From: Actinomadura sp. J1-007
Lineage (GTDB): Bacteria; Actinomycetota; Actinomycetes; Streptosporangiales; Streptosporangiaceae
DNA length: 64,000 nucleotides
NCBI RefSeq assembly: GCF_009793335.1
Contig: NZ_WING01000001.1
Location: forward strand, 3,906,001-3,970,000
Reading direction: 5' to 3'
Part shown: positions 17,368-26,483 of the stretch, one piece after another
How the letters are laid out: each line of letters starts with the position of its first letter
Numbering within the stretch: position 1 is the stretch's first letter
Position numbers and translations under genes: made by a program
Notes under the pieces: model-generated
What the model saw: only the letters and a program-made list of their open reading frames with translations
What the model was told of the DNA's origin: nothing
Databases searched by the model: none

Positions 17368-19887
17368 ATGCTGAGGACGACACTCGCGGGCCTGCGGGCC
17401 CACAAGCTGAGGCTGCTGCTCACCGCCGTCGCGATCACGCTGGGCGTGGGTTTCATCGCGGGCACGTTCGTGCTGACCGACTCGATGGACAGCGGCGTCC
17501 AGCAGACGTTCGCGCGGGGCGCCGACAAGGTCGACTACGCGGTGCGCCCGTCCGCCACCGCGTCCGAGGACATCCCCGCCGCGCTCGTCGGGCGCATCCG
17601 CTCGCTGCCCGGCGTGAAGGACGTGCACGGGCAGGTCAAGGGCGACGCGGCCCTCGTCGGCCGGGACGGCAAGACGGTCGGCGACATGCAGACCGTCGGG
17701 CTGTCGGTGCCGGACGGCCGGCTGCTGCGCTACGACCTCGACAAGGGACGGGTGCCGCGCGGGTCCGGCGAGGCCGTGCTCGACTCCCGTACGGCGGGCC
17801 GCCAGCACTTCTCGGTCGGCGACGCCGTGTCCGTGCTCGATTCCAAGGGGGCCGCGCACCGGTTCACCGTGGTCGGGCTGGTCGACTTCGGGATCGACCA
17901 GGACGCGAGCATGCGCGGCGCGGTCGGGTTCGACCCGGCCACCGCCGCGCTGATGACCGGTGAGAAGGGCGTCGAGGAGATCGACGTCATCGGCTCGGAC
18001 CGGGCCGCGATCGCCGCGGCGGCCGGCCCGAAGTACGAGGTCTACACGGGCAAGCGGCTCGGCGAGACGCTCGCCAAGGCCGCCGGCGCCGACACCAAGA
18101 TCATCCGGACCGGGCTGCTGATCTTCGGGCTGGTCGCGATGCTGGTGTCCGCGCTGGTCATCTACAACACGTTCACGATCCTGATCGCCCAGCGGATGCG
18201 GGAGATGGCGCTGCTGCGCTGCGTCGGCGCGACCCGCCGCCAGGTGTTCGGCGGCGTCGTCGCCGAGTCGGCGGTGGTCGGGCTCGTCGGGTCCGTGACC
18301 GGGCTGCTCGTCGGGCTCGGGCTCGGCGCCGGCGCGATGGCGCTGTTCAACGCGCTCGGAGCGAACATGCCGACTGCGGGCGTCGCGCTCACGCCCCGTA
18401 CGGTCGTCGTCGGGCTCCTGGTCGGGATCGTCGTCACCGTCCTGTCGGCGCTGCTGCCCGCCCGCGCCGCGACCCGCGTCGCGCCGGTCGCCGCGCTGCG
18501 CAGCGACCTGGAGCCGGGCGGCGGGCGCTTCCGGCTCGGCTGGGTGCGCTCCGTGCTGACCGCCGTGTTCGCGGTCGGCGGCCTCGGCGCCGCGTTCCTC
18601 GGCGCGGTGGTGATGGAGAAGGGCGAGTCGTCGATGTTCATGGTGGCGGGCGCGGGCGGGCTGATGTTCCTCGCCGTCGTCACCGTCATGCCCGCCCTGG
18701 TCCGCCCGCTCGGCCGCGTCGCCGGGGCGATCCCGGCGCGGCTCGGCGGCGTGCCCGGACGGCTCGCGGTGGAGAACGCGCGCCGCTCGCCGCACCGGAC
18801 GGCGACCACCACGATCGCGCTGACCATCGGCGTCGGGCTGATGAGCCTGTTCGCGGTGGTCGGGGCGAGCGCGAAGGTCAGCTCCGAACACCAGCTCCAG
18901 CAGCAGTTCCCGGTCGACTTCCAGGTCAACAACGAGCTCAACTCCGAGTCCAGGCCCATCCCGCGCGCCCTCGCCGAGGGGCTGGGCAAGCGGCCGGAGT
19001 TCGAACGCGTCATCGAGAAGAAGGAGAAGGAGACCGGGGTCGCCGCGCCCGGCGCCTCGCTCGGCGCGGAGGCGTCGCAGGCCACGGTCGGCATGGTCAG
19101 CGGCGACGCGCTCGGCACGGTGCTGAAGCCGGAGTTCACCAGCGGGTCGGCCGCCGCCCTGAAGCCGGGAACGGCCGTCGTCGGCGACCTGTTCGCGAAG
19201 GACCGCGGGCTCGCCACCGGCGCGACCGTGCAGGTGCGGACCCCGCGCGGCCCGGTCCCGGTGAAGATCGTCGGGATCTACGGCGGGGACCTGCCGCTGC
19301 CGGACGTGCTCGTGCCCGACACCGACTTCGCCCGCCACTTCGGCTCGCCGGGCCCGAACGCGATCTACGTCAAGGTCAAGGACGGCGTGTCCGCCGCGAG
19401 CGCCCGCACGGTCGTGCAGGACGCCGCGCGCCCGTACCCGACGGTCAAGGTCGCCTCGGCGGCCGAGATCAAGGAGGAGTTCACCGACGCCATCGACATG
19501 ATGCTGATGATCTTCGGCGGGCTGCTCGGGCTGGCGATCATCATCGCGCTGTTCGGCATCGCCAACACCCTCACGCTCTCGGTCGTGGAACGGACCCGCG
19601 AGTCGGCGCTGCTGCGCGCGCTCGGCCTCACTAGGCGGCAGCTCCGCCGCATGCTGTCGGTCGAGGCCCTGGTCATGGCCGTGATCGGCGCGTTCACCGG
19701 GGTCGTGCTCGGCGTCGGGTTCGGCTGGGCGGCGACGGGTTCGATGGACGATGACGCCGTGTTCGCCGTCCCGTACCTCCAGATCGTCGGGTTCATCGCC
19801 CTGGCGGCCGTCGCCGGAGTCCTCGCCGCCGTCCTCCCGGCCCGCCGCGCGGCCAAGGCGTCCATCGTCGAGTCGCTGAGCGTCTAG
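17368..19887 (+). CDS. FtsX-like ABC permease, double MacB unit
   Basis: An 839-residue permease of the actinobacterial kind with two FtsX domains fused in one chain. Each half has a membrane helix, a large outer MacB periplasmic-core domain (about 35-250 and 485-705) and a three-helix FtsX bundle. The bundles are recognisable from the mechanotransmission-loop motifs LIAQRMREMALLRCVGATRRQ and LSVVERTRESALLRALGLTRRQ. It forms an exporter or mechanical device with the preceding ATPase. The substrate is unknown: family members export peptides, lipoproteins or antibiotics, or drive cell-wall enzymes. The position between two genes for small secreted proteins is suggestive but weak evidence. Confidence 0.92.
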   Translation: MLRTTLAGLRAHKLRLLLTAVAITLGVGFIAGTFVLTDSMDSGVQQTFARGADKVDYAVRPSATASEDIPAALVGRIRSLPGVKDVHGQVKGDAALVGRDGKTVGDMQTVGLSVPDGRLLRYDLDKGRVPRGSGEAVLDSRTAGRQHFSVGDAVSVLDSKGAAHRFTVVGLVDFGIDQDASMRGAVGFDPATAALMTGEKGVEEIDVIGSDRAAIAAAAGPKYEVYTGKRLGETLAKAAGADTKIIRTGLLIFGLVAMLVSALVIYNTFTILIAQRMREMALLRCVGATRRQVFGGVVAESAVVGLVGSVTGLLVGLGLGAGAMALFNALGANMPTAGVALTPRTVVVGLLVGIVVTVLSALLPARAATRVAPVAALRSDLEPGGGRFRLGWVRSVLTAVFAVGGLGAAFLGAVVMEKGESSMFMVAGAGGLMFLAVVTVMPALVRPLGRVAGAIPARLGGVPGRLAVENARRSPHRTATTTIALTIGVGLMSLFAVVGASAKVSSEHQLQQQFPVDFQVNNELNSESRPIPRALAEGLGKRPEFERVIEKKEKETGVAAPGASLGAEASQATVGMVSGDALGTVLKPEFTSGSAAALKPGTAVVGDLFAKDRGLATGATVQVRTPRGPVPVKIVGIYGGDLPLPDVLVPDTDFARHFGSPGPNAIYVKVKDGVSAASARTVVQDAARPYPTVKVASAAEIKEEFTDAIDMMLMIFGGLLGLAIIIALFGIANTLTLSVVERTRESALLRALGLTRRQLRRMLSVEALVMAVIGAFTGVVLGVGFGWAATGSMDDDAVFAVPYLQIVGFIALAAVAGVLAAVLPARRAAKASIVESLSV

Positions 19888-19892
19888 GCGCC

Positions 19893-19929
19893 GCCGCGGC
19901 CCCGGCGAGGCGTCCGCCGGGGCCGCGGC
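19893..19929 (+). terminator. Terminator after the FtsX-like permease
   Basis: Perfect 15-bp arms at 19893-19907 and 19915-19929 with a seven-base loop, starting six bases past the stop. Confidence 0.75.
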
Positions 19930-19945
19930 CCGTGTCCGGACATGA

Positions 19946-19986
19946 CTCCGCCCCACCGCTCGTACGGGAAGAGCGGTGGGGCGGAG
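19946..19986. terminator. Second hairpin in the convergent gap
   Basis: Perfect 16-bp arms at 19946-19961 and 19971-19986 with a nine-base loop. It lies downstream of the small secreted-protein gene read from the minus strand, and so probably ends that transcript. It may act in both directions. Confidence 0.65.
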
Positions 19987-20024
19987 GCGGTGCGGGGCCC
20001 CTCAGGGGGCCGTGCCCGGTGCTA

Positions 20025-20294
20025 TCAGTCGTCGTTCCCGGCGATGGCGCCGGACTCGCTGTCGTTGCCGTGGTTGTGGACGCCGTTGCCGTTGCAGTCC
20101 GTGCCGCTCTGGCCGGCCAGGGAGACCGAGCCGCACGTCACGCCGTATCCGCCGACGATCTGAACGTTGACGTTGTTGCCGTTGGCCTGCCCGTTGTTGT
20201 TGCCGTTCGTGTTCGCCATGGCGGGGGTCGCCACGAACGCGGCACCTGCGAGGGTCGCGGCAACGGCACCGGTCTTGAGAGCGGTCTTGATCAC
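20025..20294 (-). CDS. Small secreted Asn/Gly-rich protein with two cysteines
   Basis: An 89-residue precursor. A clear signal peptide (IKTALKTGAVAATLAGAAFVA, cleavage after AMA near residue 27) is followed by an Asn/Gly-rich segment, a short hydrophobic stretch VQIVGGYGVTCGSVSLAG and a second Cys in GTDCNGNG. The GTG start at 20294 has GGAG eight bases ahead. The layout recalls chaplins and rodlins, but the GN...PV.VCGN core is missing, so I do not assign it to either. It converges with the FtsX-like permease. A GTGAC-TGGC-GTCAC palindrome lies at 20343-20356 in its upstream region. Confidence 0.75.
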   Translation of the reverse strand: MIKTALKTGAVAATLAGAAFVATPAMANTNGNNNGQANGNNVNVQIVGGYGVTCGSVSLAGQSGTDCNGNGVHNHGNDSESGAIAGNDD

Positions 20295-20524
20295 GATCTG
20301 GCTCCATCTCGTCGGGGGCGGAGCGCCCTTGCTTCACCTTGCGTGACTGGCGTCACAACCCAGAGTTACCCTCGCCGGGAGATCGCTGGCAAGGCTTCAC
20401 CGGCCGCGACGCTCGAACTGTGTCGGGGCCATCGAGGCGACAGTAACGATCGGTAGCCGAACCGTCACCGGAGTGTGATTGATCCGGTCGGACCCGCCGT
20501 ACCGCGTAACGCTCACCCGGCCGC

Positions 20525-20590
20525 GGCCGAAAAGAACGCGCCGCATCGGCCGGGGCCGAAAGGAACGCGCCGCACCGGCCGGGGCCGCCG
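20525..20590. repeat. 29-bp tandem direct repeat upstream of the DUF2520 gene
   Basis: Units at 20525-20553 and 20554-20582 are 27/29 identical (GGCCGAAAAGAACGCGCCGC and GGCCGAAAGGAACGCGCCGC starts), followed by the first bases of a third unit. The 390-bp divergent gap 20295-20685 otherwise holds only the 20343-20356 palindrome and no recognisable gene. The repeat lies about 100 bases before the next start and may be part of its leader. Confidence 0.6.
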
Positions 20591-20685
20591 CTCCGCAGCG
20601 CCGGGGCGGGGACCGGCGCGGTTTCCGCGCGCGGGTACGCTGGGTCGCGCACGTCCGGTACCTAGCAAAGGACTGGAACGAACAG

Positions 20686-21618
20686 ATGGATGCACACGTC
20701 CCGCCGTCCTCCGGCGCGCCCGGCGACGGGTCCGAGCCGAGGCCGGAAGACCGCCCGGCGCGGCTGGCGGTCGGCGTCGTCGGCGCCGGCCGGGTCGGCA
20801 CCGCGCTCGGATCGGCGCTCGCCCAGGCGGGCCACCGCGTCGTGGCCGCCGCCGCCGTCTCCGACCGTTCCCGCGCGCGGGTGGCCGAACGGCTCCCGGA
20901 CGCGGCCGTCGTCACCCCGCAGGAGGTCGTGGCGGGCTCCGACCTCGTGCTGCTGACCGTTCCCGACGACGCGCTGCCCGAGCTCGCGGCCGGGCTGGCG
21001 TTCACCGACGTCCCGGTGGCGGGCAAGCTCGTCCTGCACACGAGCGGACGGTTCGGGACCGACGTCCTGGAGCCCGTCGTCCGCGCCGGGGGGCTGCCGC
21101 TCGCGCTGCACCCGGTCATGACGTTCACCGGGCGTCCCGACGACGTCAACCGGCTCACCGGCATCTCGTTCGGCGTGACCTCGCCGGACGCGCTGCGGCC
21201 CGTCGCGGAGGCGCTGGTGCTGGAGATGGGCGGCGAGCCCGTCTGGATCGCCGAGGACCGGCGCCCGCTCTACCACGCGGCGCTCGCCGGGGGCGCCAAC
21301 CACCTGGTCACGCTGGTCGTGGAGTCGATGGACCTGCTGGCCCGGGCGGGCGTGGCCGAGCCGGGCCGGATGCTCGGGCCGCTGCTCGGCGCGGCGCTCG
21401 ACAACGCGCTGCGGCTCGGCGTCGACGGGCTCACCGGGCCGGTCGCGCGCGGCGACGCGGGCACGGTCGCCGACCACGTCGGCGAGCTGTCGCGGGTGTC
21501 GCCCGAGGGCCGCCGCGCGTACGTGGCGTTGGCCCGCCTCACCGCCGACCGCGCGCTCGGCGCAGGTCTGCTGAAGCCCGAGGACGCCGAACGGCTCCTC
21601 GAAGTGCTGGCCGATTGA
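20686..21618 (+). CDS. Rossmann-like and DUF2520 domain protein
   Basis: A 310-residue putative NAD(P)-dependent dehydrogenase. The N-terminal Rossmann fold has VGVVGAGRVGTALGSALAQAGH (dinucleotide motif GAGRVG at 33-38). The C-terminal DUF2520 domain includes LALHPVMTFTG and HAALAGGANHLVTLVVES. The family resembles ketopantoate/prephenate-type dehydrogenases, and in actinomycetes it usually sits just before panC, as here, which suggests a role in pantothenate supply. That function is not established. Start ATG at 20686; an AAAGGA lies upstream but rather far. Confidence 0.88.
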   Translation: MDAHVPPSSGAPGDGSEPRPEDRPARLAVGVVGAGRVGTALGSALAQAGHRVVAAAAVSDRSRARVAERLPDAAVVTPQEVVAGSDLVLLTVPDDALPELAAGLAFTDVPVAGKLVLHTSGRFGTDVLEPVVRAGGLPLALHPVMTFTGRPDDVNRLTGISFGVTSPDALRPVAEALVLEMGGEPVWIAEDRRPLYHAALAGGANHLVTLVVESMDLLARAGVAEPGRMLGPLLGAALDNALRLGVDGLTGPVARGDAGTVADHVGELSRVSPEGRRAYVALARLTADRALGAGLLKPEDAERLLEVLAD

Positions 21619-21634
21619 GCGAGGAGGACTCCCA

Positions 21635-21736
21635 ATGAGGGAACCGACGGCGGGCGCGCCGGTCGGGCGCCGCGGGCAGGTCCGGTGCGGCGCGCCGGTC
21701 CGGCGCGGCGGGCGGGACCTGGGGGCGGCGGCGTGA
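21635..21736 (+). CDS. 33-codon leader ORF coupled to panC
   Basis: An ATG at 21635 has the strongest ribosome site in the neighbourhood, GAGGAGG (21621-21627), seven bases upstream. It opens a 33-residue Arg/Gly-rich peptide that begins MREPTAGAPVGRRGQ and stops at TGA 21734-21736, overlapping the panC GTG (GTGA). It is too short and low in complexity to recognise. It could be a leader whose translation feeds ribosomes to panC. It could also be the remains of a panC N-terminus in another frame. Confidence 0.5.
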   Translation: MREPTAGAPVGRRGQVRCGAPVRRGGRDLGAAA

Positions 21737-22599
21737 CACCGGTGATCGCCAAGACGCGCGCGGAGCTGGCGGCGGTCCGTTCGACGGTCGGGGGGACGCT
21801 GGCGCTGGTGCCGACGATGGGCGCGCTGCACGAGGGGCACCGCTCGCTGATCCGCAAGGCGCGCGAGCTGGCCGACACGGTGGCCGTGAGCATCTTCGTC
21901 AACCCGTTGCAGTTCGGGGAGGGCGAGGACTTCGACCGTTACCCGAGGACGTTCGCCGGCGACATCGAGGCGTGCGCGGCCGAGGGCGTCGACCTGGTGT
22001 TCGCGCCGACCAGCGAGGTCATGTACCCGAGCGAGCCGCAGGTCACGGTCGCGGCGGGCCCGATGGGCTCGGTGATCGAGGGCGCGGCCCGGCCCGGCCA
22101 CTTCGACGGGATGCTCACCGTCGTGCTGAAGCTGTTCAACCTTGTCCGCCCGGACGTCGCGGTCTTCGGCGAGAAGGACGCGCAGCAGCTCGCCCTGGTC
22201 ACCCGGATGGTCGCCGACCTCGACCTGCCGGTACGGGTCGTCGGCGGCCCGACGGTCCGCGAGCTGGACGGGCTCGCGCTGTCCAGCCGCAACCGCTACC
22301 TGTCCGCCGCCGACCGGCGCACGGCCGCCGCGCTCTCCGAGGCCCTCCAGGCCGGGGCGGGCGCGCTCGCGGACGGGCCGGGCGCGGTGCTGCGGACGGC
22401 CCGCGCCGTGCTGGACAAGGCGGCCGGGGCCGAGCCGCCGCTGGAGCTCGACTACCTCGTCCTGGTCGATCCGGCCACGTTCACCGAGGTCGGCGAGGAC
22501 CACGCCGGTCCCGCCGTGCTCGCCGTCGCCGGCCGGGTCGGCGCCACCCACCTGATCGACAACCTCCCCCTGAAGTTCGGCAGCCCCAAGGAGTCGTGA
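21733..22599 (+). CDS. panC: Pantothenate synthetase (PanC)
   Basis: ATP-dependent condensation of pantoate and beta-alanine. The 288-residue protein shows PTMGALHEGH (27-36) with the HxGH nucleotidyl-transfer motif, SIFVNPLQF, FGEKDAQQL, the KMSKS-like SSRNRYL, and LDYLVLVD. The GTG at 21733 overlaps the stop of a short leader ORF and has only a weak G-rich stretch ahead, so translational coupling is likely. The stop overlaps the panD start by one base. Confidence 0.96.
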   Translation: MTPVIAKTRAELAAVRSTVGGTLALVPTMGALHEGHRSLIRKARELADTVAVSIFVNPLQFGEGEDFDRYPRTFAGDIEACAAEGVDLVFAPTSEVMYPSEPQVTVAAGPMGSVIEGAARPGHFDGMLTVVLKLFNLVRPDVAVFGEKDAQQLALVTRMVADLDLPVRVVGGPTVRELDGLALSSRNRYLSAADRRTAAALSEALQAGAGALADGPGAVLRTARAVLDKAAGAEPPLELDYLVLVDPATFTEVGEDHAGPAVLAVAGRVGATHLIDNLPLKFGSPKES

Positions 22600-23015
22600 T
22601 GTTCCGGACGATGTTCAAGTCGAAGATCCACCGCGCCACGGTGACCCAGGCCGACCTGCACTACGTCGGGTCGCTGACCATCGACCAGGACCTGATGGAC
22701 GCCGCCGACCTGCTGCCGGGCGAGCAGGTGCACGTCGTCGACATCGACAACGGCGCCCGCCTGGAGACGTACCTGATCGCGGGGGAGCGCGGCTCCGGGG
22801 TGATCGGCATCAACGGCGCCGCGGCCCGCCTCGTGCAGCCCGGCGACCTGGTGATCATCATCAGCTACGCGCAGCTCAGCGACGCCGAGGCGCGCGAGTT
22901 CCAGCCCCGGGTGGTGCACGTCGACCGGTCCAACAAGATCATCTCGCTGGGCTCGGACCCCGCCGAGCCGGTGCCGGGCGGCGGCGAGGTCCGCGGTGAT
23001 CTGATCCGCGGCTGA
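22599..23015 (+). CDS. panD: Aspartate 1-decarboxylase (PanD)
   Basis: Pyruvoyl-dependent enzyme that makes beta-alanine for PanC. The self-cleavage site is Gly24-Ser25 in YVGSLTID, Tyr follows in LETYLIAGERGSG, and INGAAARLVQPGDLVIIISYAQ is typical of the barrel. The 138 residues match the family; the last 20 are a Pro/Gly-rich tail. ATG at 22599 with AAGGAG upstream, overlapping the panC stop (TGATG). A strong hairpin follows. Confidence 0.97.
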   Translation: MFRTMFKSKIHRATVTQADLHYVGSLTIDQDLMDAADLLPGEQVHVVDIDNGARLETYLIAGERGSGVIGINGAAARLVQPGDLVIIISYAQLSDAEAREFQPRVVHVDRSNKIISLGSDPAEPVPGGGEVRGDLIRG

Positions 23016-23033
23016 GCCCCTCGCCCCGTTCCG

Positions 23034-23076
23034 AACGGCCGTGCGTCCGCCCTGCTCAGGGGCGCGCACGGCCGTT
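23034..23076 (+). terminator. Terminator after panD
   Basis: Perfect 12-bp arms at 23034-23045 and 23065-23076 with a 19-base loop, 18 bases past the panD stop, separating the pan genes from nadB. Confidence 0.65.
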
Positions 23077-23160
23077 GTGCGTGGGTATGCCGGGGGTCGG
23101 TCGATCGCCGCGGGCGGGGATAATGTCACAATGACGAGAACAACTCGCTGAGGAGCGTCC

Positions 23161-24797
23161 ATGATTCCTCGTGTTCTCGCCGCCCCCGCCCCCGGATGGA
23201 CCGCCCGCACCGACGTCGTCGTGATCGGCTCCGGCATCGCGGGCCTGGTCGCGGCCCTGCGCTGCCGCCCGTACGGGCGCGTCCTGCTCGTCACCAAGGC
23301 CCTGCTGGACGCCGGATCCACCCGCTGGGCGCAGGGCGGCATCGCCGCGGCGCTCGCCGCCGACGACACCCCGGACGACCATCTCGCCGACACCCTCACC
23401 GCCGGGGTCGGGCTCTGCGACGAGGACGCCGTGCGGGCGCTCGTCACCGAGGGGCCGCAGGCCGTACGGCGGCTGATCGCGCTCGGCGCCGAGTTCGACC
23501 GTTCGGCGGACGGCGGGATCGCGCTCGCCCGCGAGGGCGGCCACCACCGCAGCCGCATCGCGCACGCGGGCGGGGACGCGACCGGCGCCGAGATCAGCCG
23601 GGCCCTGCTCGCCGCGCTCAAGGACGCCGGGATCGAGGTGATCGAGCACGCGCTGGTGCTCGACCTGCTGCGCGACGGCGCGGGGCGCGCCGCCGGGATC
23701 ACCCTGCACGTCATGGGCGAGGGCCAGCCCGGCGGCGTCGGGGCCGTACGCGCCGGAGCGGTCGTGCTGGCGACGGGCGGGCTCGGGCAGGTCTTCTCGG
23801 CCACCACCAATCCCGAGGTGTCCACCGGCGACGGCGTGGCGCTGGCGCTGCGCGCGGGCGCGGAGGTCGCCGACCTGGAGTTCGTCCAGTTCCATCCGAC
23901 GGTCCTGTGGCTCGGGGACGGCGCGCGCGGCCAGCAGCCGCTGATCTCCGAGGCCGTCCGCGGGGAGGGCGCCCACCTGGTCGACCGTTCCGGCGAACGG
24001 TTCATGCCCGCCCGCCACGACCTCGCCGAACTCGCCCCCGCGACGTCGTCGCGAAGGGGATCATGACGCGGATGCGGGAGACCGGCGACCCGTGCGTGTG
24101 GCTGGACGGCCGCCACCTCGGCGCGTCCACCTGGGAACGGCGCTTCCCGACCATCCTCGCCGCCTGCCGCCACCACGGCATCGACCCGCTGAACGAGCCG
24201 GTCCCCGTCGTCCCGGCCGCCCACTACGCGAGCGGCGGCGTCCGGACGGACCTCTCCGGACGCACCACCGTCCCCGGCCTCTACGCCTGCGGCGAGGTCG
24301 CCTGCACGGGCGTCCACGGCGCCAACCGCCTGGCGTCCAACTCCCTGCTGGAGGGGCTGGTCTTCGCCGAACGCCTCGCCGAGGCCATCCCCGCCGACGC
24401 CCGCCCGGCCGGCGAGGACGCACAGCCCCCGCGCGACGGGGGCCGCCTGCTCGACCCCGGCGCCCGGGACGAGATCCAACGCATCATGACCGAGCACGCC
24501 GGAGTGCTGCGGAACGCCGCGGGCCTCGCCACCGCGGCCCGCGAGCTCGAACGACTCTCGGAACGTTCCGGCGGGCCCGGCGAGGCCCCGTCCGCGCCCT
24601 GTGTGGAAGCGTGGGAGACCACCAACCTGCACACGGTCGCCACGGCGATCGTCGCCGCCGCGCGCCGGCGCGAGGAGACGCGCGGCAGCCACTGGCGCGA
24701 GGACTTCCCGGACCGCGACGACACCGCCTGGCGCGCCCGCCTGGTCACCCGCCTCGCGGACGGCGCGCTCACGACCGACCACCGACCCGTTCGCTGA
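23161..24797 (+). CDS. nadB: L-aspartate oxidase (NadB), frameshifted in this sequence
   Basis: FAD enzyme that oxidises aspartate to iminoaspartate for quinolinate synthesis. The N-terminal half has the FAD motif VVVIGSGIAGLVAAL (19-33), RWAQGGIAAAL and HSRIAHAGGDATG. The C-terminal half (DVVAKGIMTRM, HYASGGVRTD, GLYACGEVACTGVHGANRLASNSLLEG) is in another frame. One more C in the run of five at 24035-24039 joins them as ...LAPRDVVAKGIM and gives 545 residues. The ATG at 23161 follows GAGGAG. No nadA is in the window; nadC follows 13 bases after the stop. Confidence 0.93.
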
Positions 24798-24810
24798 GGA
24801 AAGAGGACCC

Positions 24811-25668
24811 ATGACACCGGAACTGCACGCCCGCCTCCAGGACGCCGGGCTCGATCCACAGGCTGTGGAAAACCTGGTCAGGGTCGCGCTGGCCGAGGAC
24901 GGCGAGGCCGACGTGACCAGCGAGCCGATCTTCGCACCCGACACCGTCTCGACCGGCGACCTCACCGCGCGCGAGAACGGCGTCGTCGCCGGGGTCCCGG
25001 TCGCGCAAACGGTGTTCGAACTGCTCGGCGTCCGCCACGAGGCGAGGGCCGCCGACGGCGACCGCGTCTCCGCCGGGGACGTGCTGATCTCCGTCTCCGG
25101 CCCCACCCGCGCCGTCCTGCGCGCCGAGCGCCCGGCGCTCAACCTGCTCACCCACCTGTCGGGGATCGCGACGGCGACCGCCCGCTGGACGGCCGAACTG
25201 GAGGGCACGAAGGCCAAGGTCCGCGACAGCCGCAAGACGCTGCCGGGGATGCGCGCCGTCCAGAAGTACGCGGTGCGCTGCGGCGGCGGCGTCAACCACC
25301 GGATGGGCCTGAGCGACGCGGCGCTGGTCAAGGACAACCACGTCGCCGCCGCGGGCTCGGTCACCGCGGCGTACGAGGCGATCCGCGCGGTGTACCCGTC
25401 CCTGCACGTCCAGGTCGAGTGCGACACCCTCGCCCAGGTCGAGGAGGCGGTCGCCGCCGGCGCGGAGTCGATCATGCTGGACAACATGTCCATCGCCGAC
25501 ATGACCGAAGCGGTCAGGTTCGTGGCGGGGCGGGCGGAGCTGGAGGCGAGCGGTGGCCTTACCCTGGACGGGGCCCGAGACGTCGCCGTGACCGGTGTGG
25601 ACTACCTTTCTGTGGGCGCGCTGACGCACTCGGCCCGCGTGCTCGACATCGGCCTTGACTTCACCTGA
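24811..25668 (+). CDS. nadC: Quinolinate phosphoribosyltransferase, decarboxylating (NadC)
   Basis: Makes nicotinate mononucleotide from quinolinate and PRPP. The 285-residue type II PRTase shows the N-terminal AEDGEADVTS, the RPALNLLTHLSGIAT helix, the phosphate and quinolinate contacts DSRKTLPGMR, KYAVRCGGGVNHR and LVKDNHV, and the C-terminal barrel stretch ASGGLTLDG and VDYLSVGALTHS. The ATG at 24811 has GAGGAC just upstream. Confidence 0.97.
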   Translation: MTPELHARLQDAGLDPQAVENLVRVALAEDGEADVTSEPIFAPDTVSTGDLTARENGVVAGVPVAQTVFELLGVRHEARAADGDRVSAGDVLISVSGPTRAVLRAERPALNLLTHLSGIATATARWTAELEGTKAKVRDSRKTLPGMRAVQKYAVRCGGGVNHRMGLSDAALVKDNHVAAAGSVTAAYEAIRAVYPSLHVQVECDTLAQVEEAVAAGAESIMLDNMSIADMTEAVRFVAGRAELEASGGLTLDGARDVAVTGVDYLSVGALTHSARVLDIGLDFT

Positions 25669-25682
25669 TCAGCGGGGACCTG

Positions 25683-26474
25683 ATGCTGCTCACCATCGAC
25701 GTCGGTAACACCCATACCGTCCTCGGCCTGTTCGAGGGCGAGGAGGTGATCGAGCACTGGCGGATCAACACCGACCCCCGCCGCACCGCCGACGAGATCG
25801 CCGTCGTCCTCCAGGGGCTCGTCCAGCAGAGCCCGCTGCTCGCCGACACCGACATCAGCGGCATCGCCCTCTGCTCGACCGTGCCGTCCGTCCTGCACGA
25901 GATGCGGGAGATGTGCCGCCGCTACTACGGCGACGTCCCCGCCGTGATCGTCGAGCCCGGCGTCAAGACCGGCGTCCCGGTCCGCATGGACAACCCCAAG
26001 GAGGTCGGGGCCGACCGCATCGTCAACGCCCTCGCCGCCGTGCACTTGCACGGCGGCCCGGCGATCGTGGTCGACTTCGGCACCGCCACCACGTTCGACG
26101 CCGTCTCCGCCAAGGGCGAGTACGTCGGCGGCGCCATCGCCCCAGGCATCGAGATCTCCATCGACGCCCTCTCCGCCCGCGGCGCCCAGCTCCACAAGAT
26201 CGAGCTCGTCCGCCCCCGCAGCGTGATCGCCAAGAACACCGTCGAGGCGCTCCAGTCCGGCATCATCTTCGGCTTCGCCGGCCAGGTCGACGGCATCGTC
26301 GAACGCATGTCAGAGGACCTCGCCGAAAACCCCGAGAGCGTCACCGTCATCGCCACCGGCGGCCTCGCCCCCCTCGTCCTCGAAGAATCCCGCAGCATCG
26401 ACGCCTTCGAACCCTGGCTAACCCTCGTCGGCCTCCGCCTCATCTACGAACGCAACATAGCCACCTCCGCCTGA
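25683..26474 (+). CDS. coaX: Type III pantothenate kinase (CoaX)
   Basis: First step of CoA synthesis from pantothenate. The 263-residue ASKHA fold has the phosphate-1 motif IDVGNTHTVLG (5-15), GADRIVNALAA, phosphate-2 DFGTATTFDAV, and GGAIAPGIEIS. GGGG lies shortly before the ATG at 25683. It follows nadC by 14 bases, so the nad and CoA genes probably share a transcript. It converges with the ATPase gene with only nine bases between. Confidence 0.96.
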   Translation: MLLTIDVGNTHTVLGLFEGEEVIEHWRINTDPRRTADEIAVVLQGLVQQSPLLADTDISGIALCSTVPSVLHEMREMCRRYYGDVPAVIVEPGVKTGVPVRMDNPKEVGADRIVNALAAVHLHGGPAIVVDFGTATTFDAVSAKGEYVGGAIAPGIEISIDALSARGAQLHKIELVRPRSVIAKNTVEALQSGIIFGFAGQVDGIVERMSEDLAENPESVTVIATGGLAPLVLEESRSIDAFEPWLTLVGLRLIYERNIATSA

Positions 26475-26483
26475 GGGCCCCGT

